NCBI RefSeq assembly: GCF_029867415.1
Contig: NW_026705408.1
Coordinates: 248,001-312,000, forward strand
Length of the DNA: 64,000 bases
Direction: 5' to 3'
Source of the DNA: Vicia villosa
Lineage: Eukaryota > Streptophyta > Magnoliopsida > Fabales > Fabaceae
Part shown: positions 26,886-38,400 of the stretch, piece by piece
How the letters are laid out: every line of letters starts with the position of its first letter
Position numbering within the stretch: position 1 is the first letter of the stretch
Made by a program: the position numbers and the translations under genes
The notes under the pieces: model-generated
The model's input: the letters and a program-made list of their open reading frames with translations, nothing else
Databases searched by the model: none
Told to the model about the DNA's origin: nothing

Positions 26886-29800
26886 ATGAATGGTACTAAT
26901 GACATTCTGAATTCTATTCCAATTCTTGACGGGAAAAATTGAAACAGATGGAGCAAGTAGATGAAGTCCTTGTTCGATTTTCATGAAACCCTAATGAAGG
27001 TTAAGGAAACACAAGAAAGTGGGGGGGGGGGGGGGTTGAATTGAGTTTTTAGATTTGGAAACTTTTTCTACCGAAGAACACAAATATTAAAGATGCAACA
27101 ATGATAAAACTTTCTTTCACCGATTTCTTCTCTTTCACGAATTCATCTCTACTGCTTCCAAGCTTCCAAAACCTCTTTATATAGACAATGAAATAGATGC
27201 GTTGGAGGGTGAAGTTGGAAAATCCTCATAAAAGTTATAGTTGTTAGATATCCTTGATAGTACCATGGTGGAGTAGCATGCAACTTGTAGTGGATGAGAG
27301 GATAATATAATATTGTCCTTTTTCCTAATATTGCGAGTAGTGGAAAGGGTATTTAATTTGTATCATGTTCTATTTTTCTCACGTAAAACCTTTAATCTTA
27401 TCTTCTAATCTTTAGAGGATTTAGAATGTAAGTTGATGAAGCATGTTTAGAAGGACCAAAACTGGGACACAAGTCTTCAAAACCTCGGAACCTAAATCTT
27501 TAGAAGCTTTAGAACCACGTCTTCAGAGTCTTCAGCATCTTATTCTTCAAAATTCTTCAGAAGTCTTCAGAACTTTGTCTTCAGAACCTCGATCTTCATA
27601 ATCTTCAGAACCATGTCTTCAGCATCTTGTTTTTCAGAAGTCTTCAAAAATTTGTCTTCAAAACTTTAGAACCTTGATCTTCAAAATCTTCATAACCACA
27701 TCTTCAGAGTCTTCAACATCTTGTTTGTCTAGAGTCTTTGATATCTTATTTTTGGCTTGTTCAGAGTCTGCACACTTAACACAATATTATTGTACATTTT
27801 TTTTCTAAACATACAATGCTTTGTTATCATCAAAACTCAAGGAAAGTTACGAAACCTAACTTGTTCCAACACCTAGAAGTGGTTGAAAACGGCGTTCCTG
27901 TGCATGCTCAAGATGCAAATGACATGCAGAAAACTGCACACAAGGAGGCAAAGAAAAACGATTGCAAGGATTTGTATTGAATTCAATCGACGGTAGATTC
28001 GGAGAATTTCCACAAGATCTCTCATGTTGATCGACGAAGGAAGCATGTGATATTCTTGTCAAGTACTACGAAGGAGGGTGAGAAAATCAAAGTCGTCAAA
28101 TTATAGACTTTGCGACAGAAGTATGAATTCCTATAAATGGGAGAAGATGAAAATTTTGTAGGCTATGTTTCGAAGGTGCAACATTTAGTCCATCTCATGA
28201 AGGTTTATGGTGAAACCTTAACTGATATGATGATAGTTGAGAAGGTAATGCATATGTTAACCTCTCAATTTGATCATGTTATCGTAGCTATTCAAGAATC
28301 CAACAATCTTGAAACCTTAAAATTCGAAGATTTGGTTGGTTTATTGGAGTTGCATGAGATTACGATTGTCGAAAGGGAAGGGGTTCAAGATTTGATACAA
28401 GCACTGCAGGATCAAGCATGGAAGAAGCACGATGATTCAAACAAATTCAAAGGCAAAGGAGACAAGACTCAGAGCAAGAAGTATTTGTCGAAAGCTCAAA
28501 AGCATAAGGTTGATGATAGGGCTTTTGAATCCTCGAAAAGAGGAGAAGAAAAATCCTATCAGAAAAACAAAGAAAAGAAAAAGGTGTGCAATGCTATAAC
28601 TATGAAAAGTAAGGTCACTTGGCCAAGAATTTTTGGTAGAAGAAAGATAAGGCAGTGACAAAAGGCAAGGAGGAATGAGCAAACCTTGCACGTCAAGATT
28701 AAGATGATTCTGAAGATATGATGGTTATGGATGCAGTTGTTAATGATAATGCCAATCTAAGATCTGGTTCCTCAACTCAGGCTACTCGAATTGCATGACT
28801 GGTTGAAAAGTGTAGTTAGTAGACTTCGACGAGTTGAAGAAGAGCAAGTTTAAACTTGCTGATACTAACTCATTACAAGCAGTAGGTACGAGTGACATAG
28901 TTATTCAAAGGAGTAATGGAGCAAAAGGTATGATTAAATATGTACTCTATGTACTATGAATGAAGTGCAATATGCTAAGTGTTTGACAATTGGTCGAAAA
29001 AGGTTTCTTAGTGATTATGAAGATGGGGCCTTGGAGCTATTCAACACTCAGGATAATTTGGTCTTGAGATCTCCTTTGTCAAAGAGTAAGACATTTAAGA
29101 CTGTGATCAGTTTGAATGAGGTACAACGTCTAAAAAAACTATCGACCACAAGAATAGTTGGTTGTGGCATTTGAGGTTTGGCCATCTGAACTTTAGGCCA
29201 CTCAATCAACTGATCACTTGAGATATGGTAGCTGGCATAGAAATTCTTGTAATGCCCAACAAACTCTGTAAGGGTTGCTTATTATGGAAGCAGTCCACAA
29301 ATTCTTTAGTTTCGATTATGCTGATGAGATCCACTTACATACTAGAAGTAGTACACTCAAATGTTTGTGGCCCCTTTAAGGATCATACCATTGGTGGAAA
29401 CAAATATTTCATCTCATTTGTTGATGAGTATAATCAAAAGCTTTGGATCTATGTGATCAAGCGAAAGGAAAAAGTATTTGAAATCTTTAAGAGATTTAAG
29501 ATGCTTGTCAAAAACTAGAGTGAAAAGAATCAAGGTTCTGCGTACAGGTGGAGGTGGCGAATACACATCCAATATGTTTTAGGAATTATGTGGAGAACAT
29601 GGTATTGATCATGAGGTAACTTCTCCTTACACATCTCAACATAATGGAATAGCAGAAATAAAAAATATGACCATATTGGACATAGCGAGATGCATGCTTA
29701 AGCAGAAGAATCTGCCAAAATCCTTATGGTGAGAAGCAGCCACCACTGCTGTCTATATATTGAACATGTGTCCTTCGAAGAAATCGAAGAGCAAGGTTCC

Positions 29801-29940
29801 TGTAGAAGTGTGGAGTGATAAACAATCATTAGTGAGTCATATGAAGGTGTTTGGCTCTATTTATTACTATATGTTCCTGATGCAAGAAGAAGGAAGATTC
29901 ATGACAAGAGTGAACCTATGATTCTGGTAGGATATCATAA
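26886..29940 (+). pseudogene. Ty1/copia gag-protease-integrase remnant
   Basis: The frame opens with ATGAATGGTACTAATGAC and reads a copia gag start (SIPILDGKN, then WSK and MKSLF). It is interrupted by an insertion at about 27003-27870 and continues with a UBN2-type gag region, best seen at 28137-28658 (VQHLVHLMKVYGETLTD, LTSQFDHVIVAI). After it come a broken zinc knuckle, a protease-like region, the GAG-pre-integrase block (WHLRFGHLNFRPL, about 29165) and integrase core fragments. The latter include [33 protein letters not shown] and LPKSLW. Many stops and frameshifts are present. Similarity ends abruptly near 29940, and reverse transcriptase, RNase H and the 3' LTR are missing. It is not functional. 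Confidence 0.85.
27003..27870. mobile_element. Insertion in copia gag with poly-G and CTTCAG repeats
   Basis: This block separates two parts of the copia gag. It has a run of 15 G at 27021-27035. At about 27470-27770 it has a degenerate minisatellite built from TCTTCAGAAC, AGTCTTCAG and CATCTTGTT words. No coding frame is visible. Its edges and target duplication are not clear. A solo LTR is a reasonable guess but unproven. Confidence 0.5.
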
Positions 29941-31800
29941 AACTTTATTATTTTTATTTCTTTTTGTTCCTTTTTCTCTCTGCCTTTTCAATACTTACAT
30001 AAATTGTTATTTTAAGTAAACAATCTTTCAAATTAATCACGATTTTTAAATACTATTATTCACCACTCCTCCTCTATTTGGAGTCACTTGTTCAACACCA
30101 TGACCTTAGTATTTTGGGTGGATATGTTGTGTCAAGGTCTCTTGAATCCTGAATGTTTATCCAATTGACACTTTTGGCACACATCGTGTCCCCAAATAGT
30201 GGTATTAGGGCATAACTCCTGTTATAAGACTAATTGTCTCTGGAGGTAGTGCCAAATAAATATGAGAGCAATCCTCATAAAATGTGCTCAACCATTGGAG
30301 TCCTTAGAGGTTATAATAGGAATTTTGTACCTAATAACTATCTAAGAATTAAGTGTTGGAATCATAAATCTGATGCAATCTTCAATTCAAACGATCATAG
30401 TGCCTTTCTTGAGTTTCGGGAAGAATCTAGAAAGGAGGAGATCTCCTACAAATTCAAGAAGTTAATCAAACTACTCAAGGAAGAAGAAGAAAGATCAACT
30501 ATACTCAAAGCATCTTCATCTTCTTCATCATTGTCATCATGAGGAATTCCCAAAGATTAAATAGAAAGGTCAACAACTCATATAATATTTTGAATAAACG
30601 ATCTCAGTAGATTCAAGATCCCCTTGAATTTGAGACACCTCCCACTTTGACTCGAGCACTCTCCCAAGGGTTTATTAATTGACAAAGATGAAACCTAAAA
30701 CTCTGATACAATCCAAAAATTTATTCGGCTAACTTAGAATTAATGCCTACAAATAGAGTGTACAAACTTCAAATACAAAGACTCAACTAATAAAAACTCT
30801 CCAACATAGTACATATTCTCTCTTCATGTCCGAGTCATCACCAAGGATATTGCATCCTTAAATAGAAACAACGATCTAGTTAGAAAGTCCACTAGGGTTT
30901 TATCAAGAGTTTGGCTTGAATCTCAAATGTCCGAACAATCAAATCTTGATAATGTTGATTGAGATCCTTGATTGGTACAAATATTAACCAAATTAGAATA
31001 ACAAGAGTAATATTTCAAAAAAAAATTAAGATAAATATTTTTCTATCCAAAAGGAAATAAATTACATATGCGCGAGATATACTTAAATCAAACTTGCACG
31101 CCAAGCAAACAAATCGAGACTGAATGTCTCATAGAATATGGAACATTTTGCTTAACATTGTTTTCCACGTATCTTCATAAAGCTAATTCTGAATCTTAAT
31201 GAAAACAAATACAAAAATATCTTTACTTGATAAAAATAAGAATATCAAATTTGTAAGTAAAGGATTTGGAATACAATCTCTTAGAAAACACGTTATAAAT
31301 CATCATTAATAAAAGTTGGAGATCTTCTATTTAAATGCAAATGAAAATATTTTAATTAAAGTAAATCCAATAAAATTTCTTCATGGAAATTTTATTTAAT
31401 AAAATATTTTTCAATGAAAATCTTTCCAAACCAACTTCAAAATATTAGACTTAAGAAAATTGATATAAATCTCTCCTTCAAATCATACCCGATTAAACAT
31501 TTTCTTCAAATCACATCCAAAATCTTTTCAATAAATGCAAATCAAATTAAATCTTTTAAATCTGATTCTGACAATTATCCCTTTTCTAATCAATTTTTTT
31601 TTCAAAAAAAAATATGTAAAATCTTGAATAAATCAACCATTACTAAATCACAAAAATTGGAATCAATCACATAAATAAATGAGCGAAAATCAACTTTTAC
31701 AAATATAGTGCACCAAAGAAACACATAGACAAGATATCATCAACAACTTTCGAGACATCTTGCTTGACATTTTGTCTATAAAAATAAGTCAATTCAAATG
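29941..31800. other. Unassigned region
   Basis: TGGTATTAGGGCATAA at about 30199 resembles a retroelement primer site. It is followed by an open frame at 30234-30542 (102 codons, Lys/Glu-rich, ending in a Ser run) whose family I do not recognise. The rest is AT-rich with no supported gene. A retroelement remnant is possible. Confidence 0.3.
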
Positions 31801-32345
31801 TAATAACACGCCTCGACATGCCGTTGACGGTAGGAACTGTTGGAGGGAGTTACTAGGAGCATTGATACCTAGTGTAGGACTAGGTATTTTTGTGAGAGAC
31901 ACACCACTTATCCACCTAAAACTTTAAGGTGATAGGTGAGTGGGTTCTCCAACTTATAAATTCTCAAGTCACCACATTCCTATCCAATGTGGGACTATTT
32001 CCCCACTTACTCACAGTTGCATTATTATTCTTACACCCCCTCAAGTGTGAGTATACAATGCTCCCCCACTTACACTTGTACCGTTGTGACCTCTTCTTGG
32101 GCATTTCGATACAAGTTAGTTGAAACTCACTTAAAGAGATGAATACCTCTTGATGCGTGTTCAAAGTCTTTTTCCTGAAGAGATTAAGATCCTCACTTGA
32201 AACTCCTCTAGTTGATCCACCCGAGCAAAGATTTGGATCCTTTGCCTCAACTACCAGGTTGAAGATCATGAAAGGCTTTGGGAGAAAAATTGATACACTT
32301 TATTTCTCTAAAAAAGATGGAATAGGATTCTGGGTATTCTAAAAG
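31801..32345. repeat. Probable dispersed repeat, unassigned
   Basis: Moderate-GC sequence with wording such as GGTGATAGGTGAGTGGGTTC, CTCAAGTCACCACATTCC and CCAATGTGGGAC. This looks like repeat-derived plant DNA to me, but the window has no second copy and I cannot set boundaries. Short open frames on both strands are unsupported. Confidence 0.3.
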
Positions 32346-33252
32346 GAAATCCAATTCAATTTATAATCCATTAATTAAAATTATATTTAACTCTATAATT
32401 AAATATAATAGAAACATATGTTTTTTATGTAAATGAAATGAGATTCAATTTTTTTTATTTTAAAAATGACTCATATTTATAATCCAATAATTCAAATAAA
32501 TTTATCCTTCTATTAATAATAACTTCTTATTATTAATTAATGATTCTCCCAATATATTCGGTCCATAAACCCTTAGAGTGTGACCTCTTAATCAGACCCC
32601 TTAGGGTTTGACCTCTAGCAAAGCACTGTGACTACCTAAAATAATCATATTGTAAATCTTCATCAAATGTACCATTTCATAATTAGTAATTGCACATTAG
32701 ATTTATAGAACAAAATTCCTTCACAAAGTAATAAAACAATTAGAATTGAACTCTTTTATTATATTAGTTGATTATATTATTTTTTGTGAGATAATCATGT
32801 GAAGTTTTTCTTACGTGTGTAGGTGTTTAAAATTGTAAAACTTCTAACATATATTTTAATTAACTGTGATGTCGCACGTTTCATAGAAACTTACTATTGT
32901 AGTTTCTGAAAATCACGGTGGAAAGATGGTCAAATGTGAGATGGTGGTAGTTTGATTTGTTTTCAAATACATGCTTAAACACTTTTAAGGTAGAATTAGT
33001 AAGAGACCCGTGCTCCCGCACAGGTAATTTAATTATGATATTGTGTAAATAACTAAAAATCATGAAATAAAAACAATAACAACAAAATATTTATTAATGT
33101 GATAACACATGAATTAGTCTTAATGTCATAACACTTAGATAATATCATTTACAAATATAAATTTTAGATATAAATGCAAAACTTGAAATGATTTACTTTT
33201 TTTAAAATGAACAGTAATCATATAGATTTAATTATATTAAATAATCATTCAT
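32346..33252. other. AT-rich spacer with a Helitron-like hairpin
   Basis: Mostly featureless. At about 33007-33025 the sequence CCCGTGCTCCCGCACAGG forms a hairpin like the one at the Helitron end at 37283. On the minus strand it is followed by CTTACTAATTC, which could be a decayed CTRR end. I see no matching 5' end. Confidence 0.35.
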
Positions 33253-33469
33253 TGTTATGAAACTATATAAAACAATACAAAGATCAAAGAGAAGAAGAAA
33301 AAGAAAGAAAGCAATATTGTATTATCTTCTTCCAAGTACCATTTACATTGCAATGTAGGTCTTTATTTATAGGACCCAAAGGAAATGGAAAATCAAAGTC
33401 ATTAAGAAGGAATAGGAAGAATAAAAGGAGAATAAGTATTGACATCCACTTTCATCTTTATTCATAACA
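33253..33469 (-). repeat. 3' LTR of the copia element
   Basis: 217 bp, starting TGTTATGAAAC and ending TTCATAACA on the plus strand. It matches 43405-43620 with scattered substitutions. Confidence 0.9.
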
Positions 33470-33482
33470 CTCCCCCTTGGAC
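33470..33482 (-). other. Polypurine tract of the copia element
   Basis: On the minus strand TCCAAGGGGGAG abuts the 3' LTR, the expected position of the plus-strand primer. A second similar tract lies at about 33660-33672. Confidence 0.75.
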
Positions 33483-33714
33483 GCCCATTGAGGATATGCC
33501 TCATTAAAACCTTACTAAAAAAGCCCAATTGAAAAAATCTAGTGAAGGAAAAAGAGTACAACATCCCTTGAATGTGAACTGCCTCGTTAAAAACCTTACT
33601 AGGAAAACTTAGTGGGACAAAATCTTGGTGAAGGAAAAAAGAGTGCAGAACATATATATTTCTCCCCCTTGTGCATACATTTATATGTGAGACGATATTC
33701 TTTGTAGTAGTTGC

Positions 33715-35720
33715 TTAAAATTTCTACTTCGAAGTGACTTCATGTGGTGCTAATAGTTATGCAACATTTGATGAAGTTGTTTCCATGAGTTGTTTCATAG
33801 ATCTCCATGAAATGGATGTACTATCACAAGTAAATAAATAACATGTTTCTGATCTACCATTGTGAGGATCTTATAAGTAACTTGCATATCTAAGATAACG
33901 AAGTATATGTTTGACTTTATTCCAACATCTTCGTGTAGGGGTGATCAAAACCAAACCAACCCAATAGAAAACCGCAAACCAAACCAAGCCAAACCGAAAC
34001 CGCAAAAAACCGCATTTGGTTCGGATTAGTTTGGGTCATTTTTTAACAAATCCGCACAGTTCGGTTCGGTTTGCGGTTTGTATTTTGTAAATCGAACCAA
34101 ACCGAATCAAACTGCATTATGTTACAACCTAAATTTTACTTAACTCACATCCAACTCAAACTTAAACCTATTATACATTAGCCTTATGATTATGAACAAT
34201 TTTCTCATCCTTACACATATAATTTCAGTCCCGATCTTCTCAAATCTTTAATAATATTATCGCACATTTTTTGCCACATACATCTTCCCTCTTCTTCTAT
34301 AATCTCTACTCTCTTATATTATTTTTTTTTCACCTTCTCATTTTATGTAAATGCTCCTTATTTTAGTTTCGTTTTTATCGCACATCTTCTCTAATCTCAA
34401 CACTATTTTTTTCTTTTTCACCTTCACTAATCTTTCGTCTCTTTTTTTTGTTTCATTATAATAATTTTTATATTATTTTATGTTTAATATTCCACTTTTG
34501 TCTAATTTAAATTTTACATATTAAATGGAAAGTTGTTGTCAAAATATGACGAGTTTTATTGTTTTTTTTTATAATGTATGAATGTCTAAATACAAAGTTA
34601 TGTTGTCATCTATATGTGTATGTGTGGCTTAATAAAATATTTGTAAAAAACTGAACAAATCGAACCGAATCAAACCGCATTAGTTTGGTTTGGTTTGGTT
34701 CGGATTTTTTTAAAGTCAACCGAACCAAACCAAACCGCACTATTTTTTCTCTTGCGCTTCGGATGATTTTTTTCGTCAAAACTGCCCAAACCACACTGCG
34801 AACACCCCTATCTTCGTGTAGGTGAATAATTGTATCTTACTTATAAATTGACTACAAATGATATATCAAGATGTGTATGATTAATAAAGTACATTAGTGC
34901 TCCAATCGTACTGAGATATGATACTTATGGACCAATCAATTTTTCATCCTTTTCTCGAGGCTAGAAAGGATCTTTCTTTATATCTAATGATCTAACAACC
35001 ATTAGAGTAGACAATAGATGATATTTGTCCATATAGAAGCATTTCAACACTTTTCTATATAACCTTCCTAATGTACAAACACTCTATTATCCAAATTCTC
35101 AATTTGTAAGTATAGACATAATTTTGTTTTTCCTAGGTCCTTCATCTCAAACTCTTTCTTTAAGGAATTTATAGATTTTGGAAGCTCTTCAGGAGTTCCA
35201 ATAATATTCATGTCATCCATATAGACAACTATTATTGCAAATTCTTTCCACATCCTTTTATAAAAATACAAGGACAAATTGAGTTATTTGTATATCCAAC
35301 CTTTAGTAAATATTCATCGAGGAAATTATACCACACGCGTTCAGATTGTTTCAACCCATAAAGAAACTTGTTCAATTTGATGGAGTAGTTTTCTCAAAAT
35401 CCAAAATTACGTGCCTCTAATATATTGAACCATCCAGGGAGTTTCATGTAAATGTCACTATTAAGTGAACCATATAAATAAGATGTCATAACATCCATCG
35501 TGTTCAAATTAAGCTCTTCATGTGCTACAAGGCTAATTAAATATAAACAATCAATTGAATCCACTACATGTGGATATGTTTTATCAAAATCAATCTTAGG
35601 TCTTTTGTGAAAATCATTTAGCAACAAATCAAGCTTTATACCATTCTTATTTTTTTTCCACAAAAACTCATTTATATCCAATTGGTTTCACACCTTGAGG
35701 TATTTGCACTACATGTCCAA
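33715..35720 (-). pseudogene. Decayed copia reverse transcriptase and RNase H
   Basis: Minus-strand frames give consecutive parts of copia pol. The order is a VVDSIDCLYLISLVAHEEL and YLYGSLNSDIYMKLP block (35394-35681), then VVYMDDMNIIGTPEEL with the RT catalytic YMDD and FEMKDLGKTK (35068-35277). Next come a YIEKVLKCFYMDK and SYLSTIGALMY region (34819-35040), then VKHILRYLR and SISWRSMKQLMETTSSN of RNase H (33715-33925). A hAT MITE interrupts the last two blocks. Stops and frameshifts occur throughout, and the gag and integrase parts upstream are barely recognisable. Confidence 0.85.
33936..34810. mobile_element. hAT-type MITE, 875 bp, copy 1
   Basis: It starts TAGGGGTGATC and ends GAACACCCCTA, with a perfect 8 bp target duplication TCTTCGTG (33928-33935 and 34811-34818), the hallmark of hAT. 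Both subterminal regions are arrays of AACCAAACC/GGTTCGGTT words. It interrupts the copia RNase H region. The copy at 51377-52267 is the reverse complement along its whole length. No transposase is encoded. Confidence 0.93.
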
Positions 35721-37270
35721 AAGCGAGTCGATTGTAAATTGAGTTTAATTCTTCCTCATTTGGATCTCTTTATTTTAGTCAATTTTCACTTTGTCTACAA
35801 TCTTTAATAGACTTTGATTCATGATCCTCATTATCATTTATCATCTTTAGCGCTATATTTTACCAAAACACATTTGTCAATGTTGACTTTATTTTGGTTC
35901 CATCAAATTCCATTTGTGATGTTTTGTCGAGATCTCTTTATTTTCATATATTTAAGGTACATTAATATATTTTCATATAAAAATTTATAATAGTGTATAT
36001 ATTTTTGCCCCCAATGGCCAAGATTTCTGGATCCGTCCCTGATTTCAGCTGCTTATTCCCTCCCCCTAATATTGGAAAAATTAATTTATCAAGTGATAAT
36101 CAGCCTACTGGGATGCAATCAAGTATTTGATTATTTGCTCAAATTATATCCTCAAAATTGGGATTCATATCACTTGTATTCTTTCATGACTCATCATAAT
36201 GTATCACATTGAAGCAATTGGAATATACACAACACATCCAAAGATTCACTTATATGAGAAATATTAGAATAAATTGTAAGGTAAGGGAGGACTAACATAT
36301 AGTATCTTGTTGGCTTGATGCGAATAAATATTTTAATATAATTGATTGCATGTTCCTAAAGCATAATTTAGAAGTTATGCTCTCATAAGTATCAATCATA
36401 CAACTAACTTTAGACGTCTAAAAAATAGATCTTCAAGTCCATTTTTTTTATATGAACATATGCTACAAGATGTTCAATATCAATTTTTAATAATATATGT
36501 GATACTTGTCAAGAAAGTTCTGGAAATAAATAAAATTCAGAAAATGAGATCGTTGTCTGAGAAAATAATTTCACAAACTTCTGGTTGTGAGTAGACAATA
36601 AATATTTTGCATGATATTTTGGTCGATGCAACAATTAATGTCATGAAAAACTCAAATTTTGTGATTTTTAATTTCCTTTAGAAAGAGATAAAAATGTACT
36701 GATTGAAGAAACTTCAGGTTCTTCAATATTAATTATTCGCATCATATTATATCCAAAATGACCCAACCGATTTTACCAACGATACATTTAAATGAAATTT
36801 GTAAACTTCTAGTTTACAATGGCATGTGCTTCAATTGTACTAATATAAGTGTAGTACAAACTCGAGAAAAAAGCCAGTAGCTTTTCTATTACACATTTTC
36901 AGTCCAAATTGTATTGTGTAATACAAAGATATTCGATACCTCCAATACAAAGATATTTGTTTCACATAACACATTAATAAGTGGAAACTATATGGGGAAA
37001 AACATATACAATGACAAAGTTTCTCCATAATTACTTAATCGAGAACCAGTTTCAACATAATGTACATGTAAATGAGACATAAAGAGAACACATAAAAAGA
37101 AAATATAAAGGATTAAAGTTCATCGAATCTTGGCTCTATTAAAATATGAGCTTACTTTCGTGTACCATTAAGATGAACTAATAAATGTCATCCATACATT
37201 ATACTTGTAAAAAAGAAAAGAATAGTATAATTAAGATTTATACGAGAAATCTAAACACTATTAGAATAAA
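35721..37270. other. Degenerate internal part of the copia element
   Basis: It should correspond to integrase and gag coding sequence on the minus strand. I see only scattered, unconvincing similarity and no open frame. Confidence 0.4.
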
Positions 37271-37298
37271 CTAGCGTGATACCCGTGCGTCCGCACGG
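37271..37298 (-). other. Helitron 3' hairpin and CTAG terminus
   Basis: The minus strand reads CCGTGCG, a 2 nt loop, CGCACGG, eight bases, then CTAG. This is the canonical termination structure for rolling-circle transposition. Confidence 0.93.
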
Positions 37299-37434
37299 AT
37301 ACCCGTTGTGGTCGTGTTATTTTGTTCAATATAGATATTATTCTAGAGGTAAATGTCATAAAACCAGATGTGTAAAATATAGAAATTTCTTTTTAATAGG
37401 TTGGGGCAAAGTTTGGGATATTTTCATGAATAAA

Positions 37435-38400
37435 AATTATTTTCCCGTTAATATTCAATATTTCGATCATTAACTTCATGTTCTCGTAAATATTTAATAT
37501 GTTTATCAGTAATTCATGTTCTCGTTAATATTGAATATTTTATTCAGTAATTTCATGTTCCCGTTAATATTCAATATTTTGATCAGTATCTTCATGTTCC
37601 CGCTAATATTCATTATTTTGATCAGTAACTTCGTATTCCCGTTAATGTTCCAAACTTGTTCCCGTTAATATTCAATATTTTTATCAGTAACTTCATGTTC
37701 CCGTTAATATTCTTTATTTTGATCAGTAACTCCGTGTTCCCGTTAATATTCATTATTTTGATCAATAACTTCGTGTTCCCGTTAATATTCCAAATTTGTT
37801 GCCGTTAATATTGAAAAAATTTATCAGTAACTTCATATTCCGTTTATATTTAAAACAATTATCACTAACTTCATGTTCTCGTTAATATTCAATATTTTGT
37901 CAATAACTCCGTGTTCCCGTTAATATTTATTATTTTGATTAATAACTTTGTGCTCCCGTTAATATTCAAAATTTGGATCAGTAACTTAATGTTTCCGATT
38001 ATATTAAAAATTTTGATAAGTAACTTTGTCTTCCGTTAATAATCAATATTTTAATCAATAACTCCGTGCTCCCGTTAATATTCAATATTTTAAATCTTAA
38101 CAGGATATTCGTGCATTCGCACGGGGACCAGTGTGGTACGCTCATTTGTTTTAATATTCAATATTTTGATCAGTAACTTCATGTTCCCGTTAATGTTCAA
38201 TATTTTGATCAGTAACTTCATGTTCCCGTTAATATTCAATATTTGTTAATATTCAATAGTTTTATCAGTAACTTCATGTTCTCGTTATTAGTAAATTAAT
38301 GTTTCTGTTATTATTCAATATTTTGATCAGTAACTTCATGTTTCCGTTATTATTCTTAGTATTTTTATAAGTAACCTTATGTTGTCCTTAATATTCAATG
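37435..38400. repeat. Minisatellite, unit about 40 bp, within the Helitron
   Basis: The unit contains TTCCCGTTAATATTCAATAT and TTTTGATCAGTAACTTCATG. It recurs about two dozen times with drift and some truncated units. A second hairpin resembling the Helitron end (CGTGCATTCGCACGG, about 38112-38126) interrupts the array. Confidence 0.9.

Noticed and set aside
30234..30542. 102-codon frame with Lys/Glu and Ser runs, after a primer-site-like TGGTATTAGGGCA
   Set aside because: I cannot assign a family and see no LTR, gag or pol around it, so it is kept only as part of an unassigned region.
37435..38400. Possible CRISPR-like array
   Set aside because: The repeats are contiguous ~40 bp tandem units without unique spacers, in a plant Helitron. 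This is a minisatellite.
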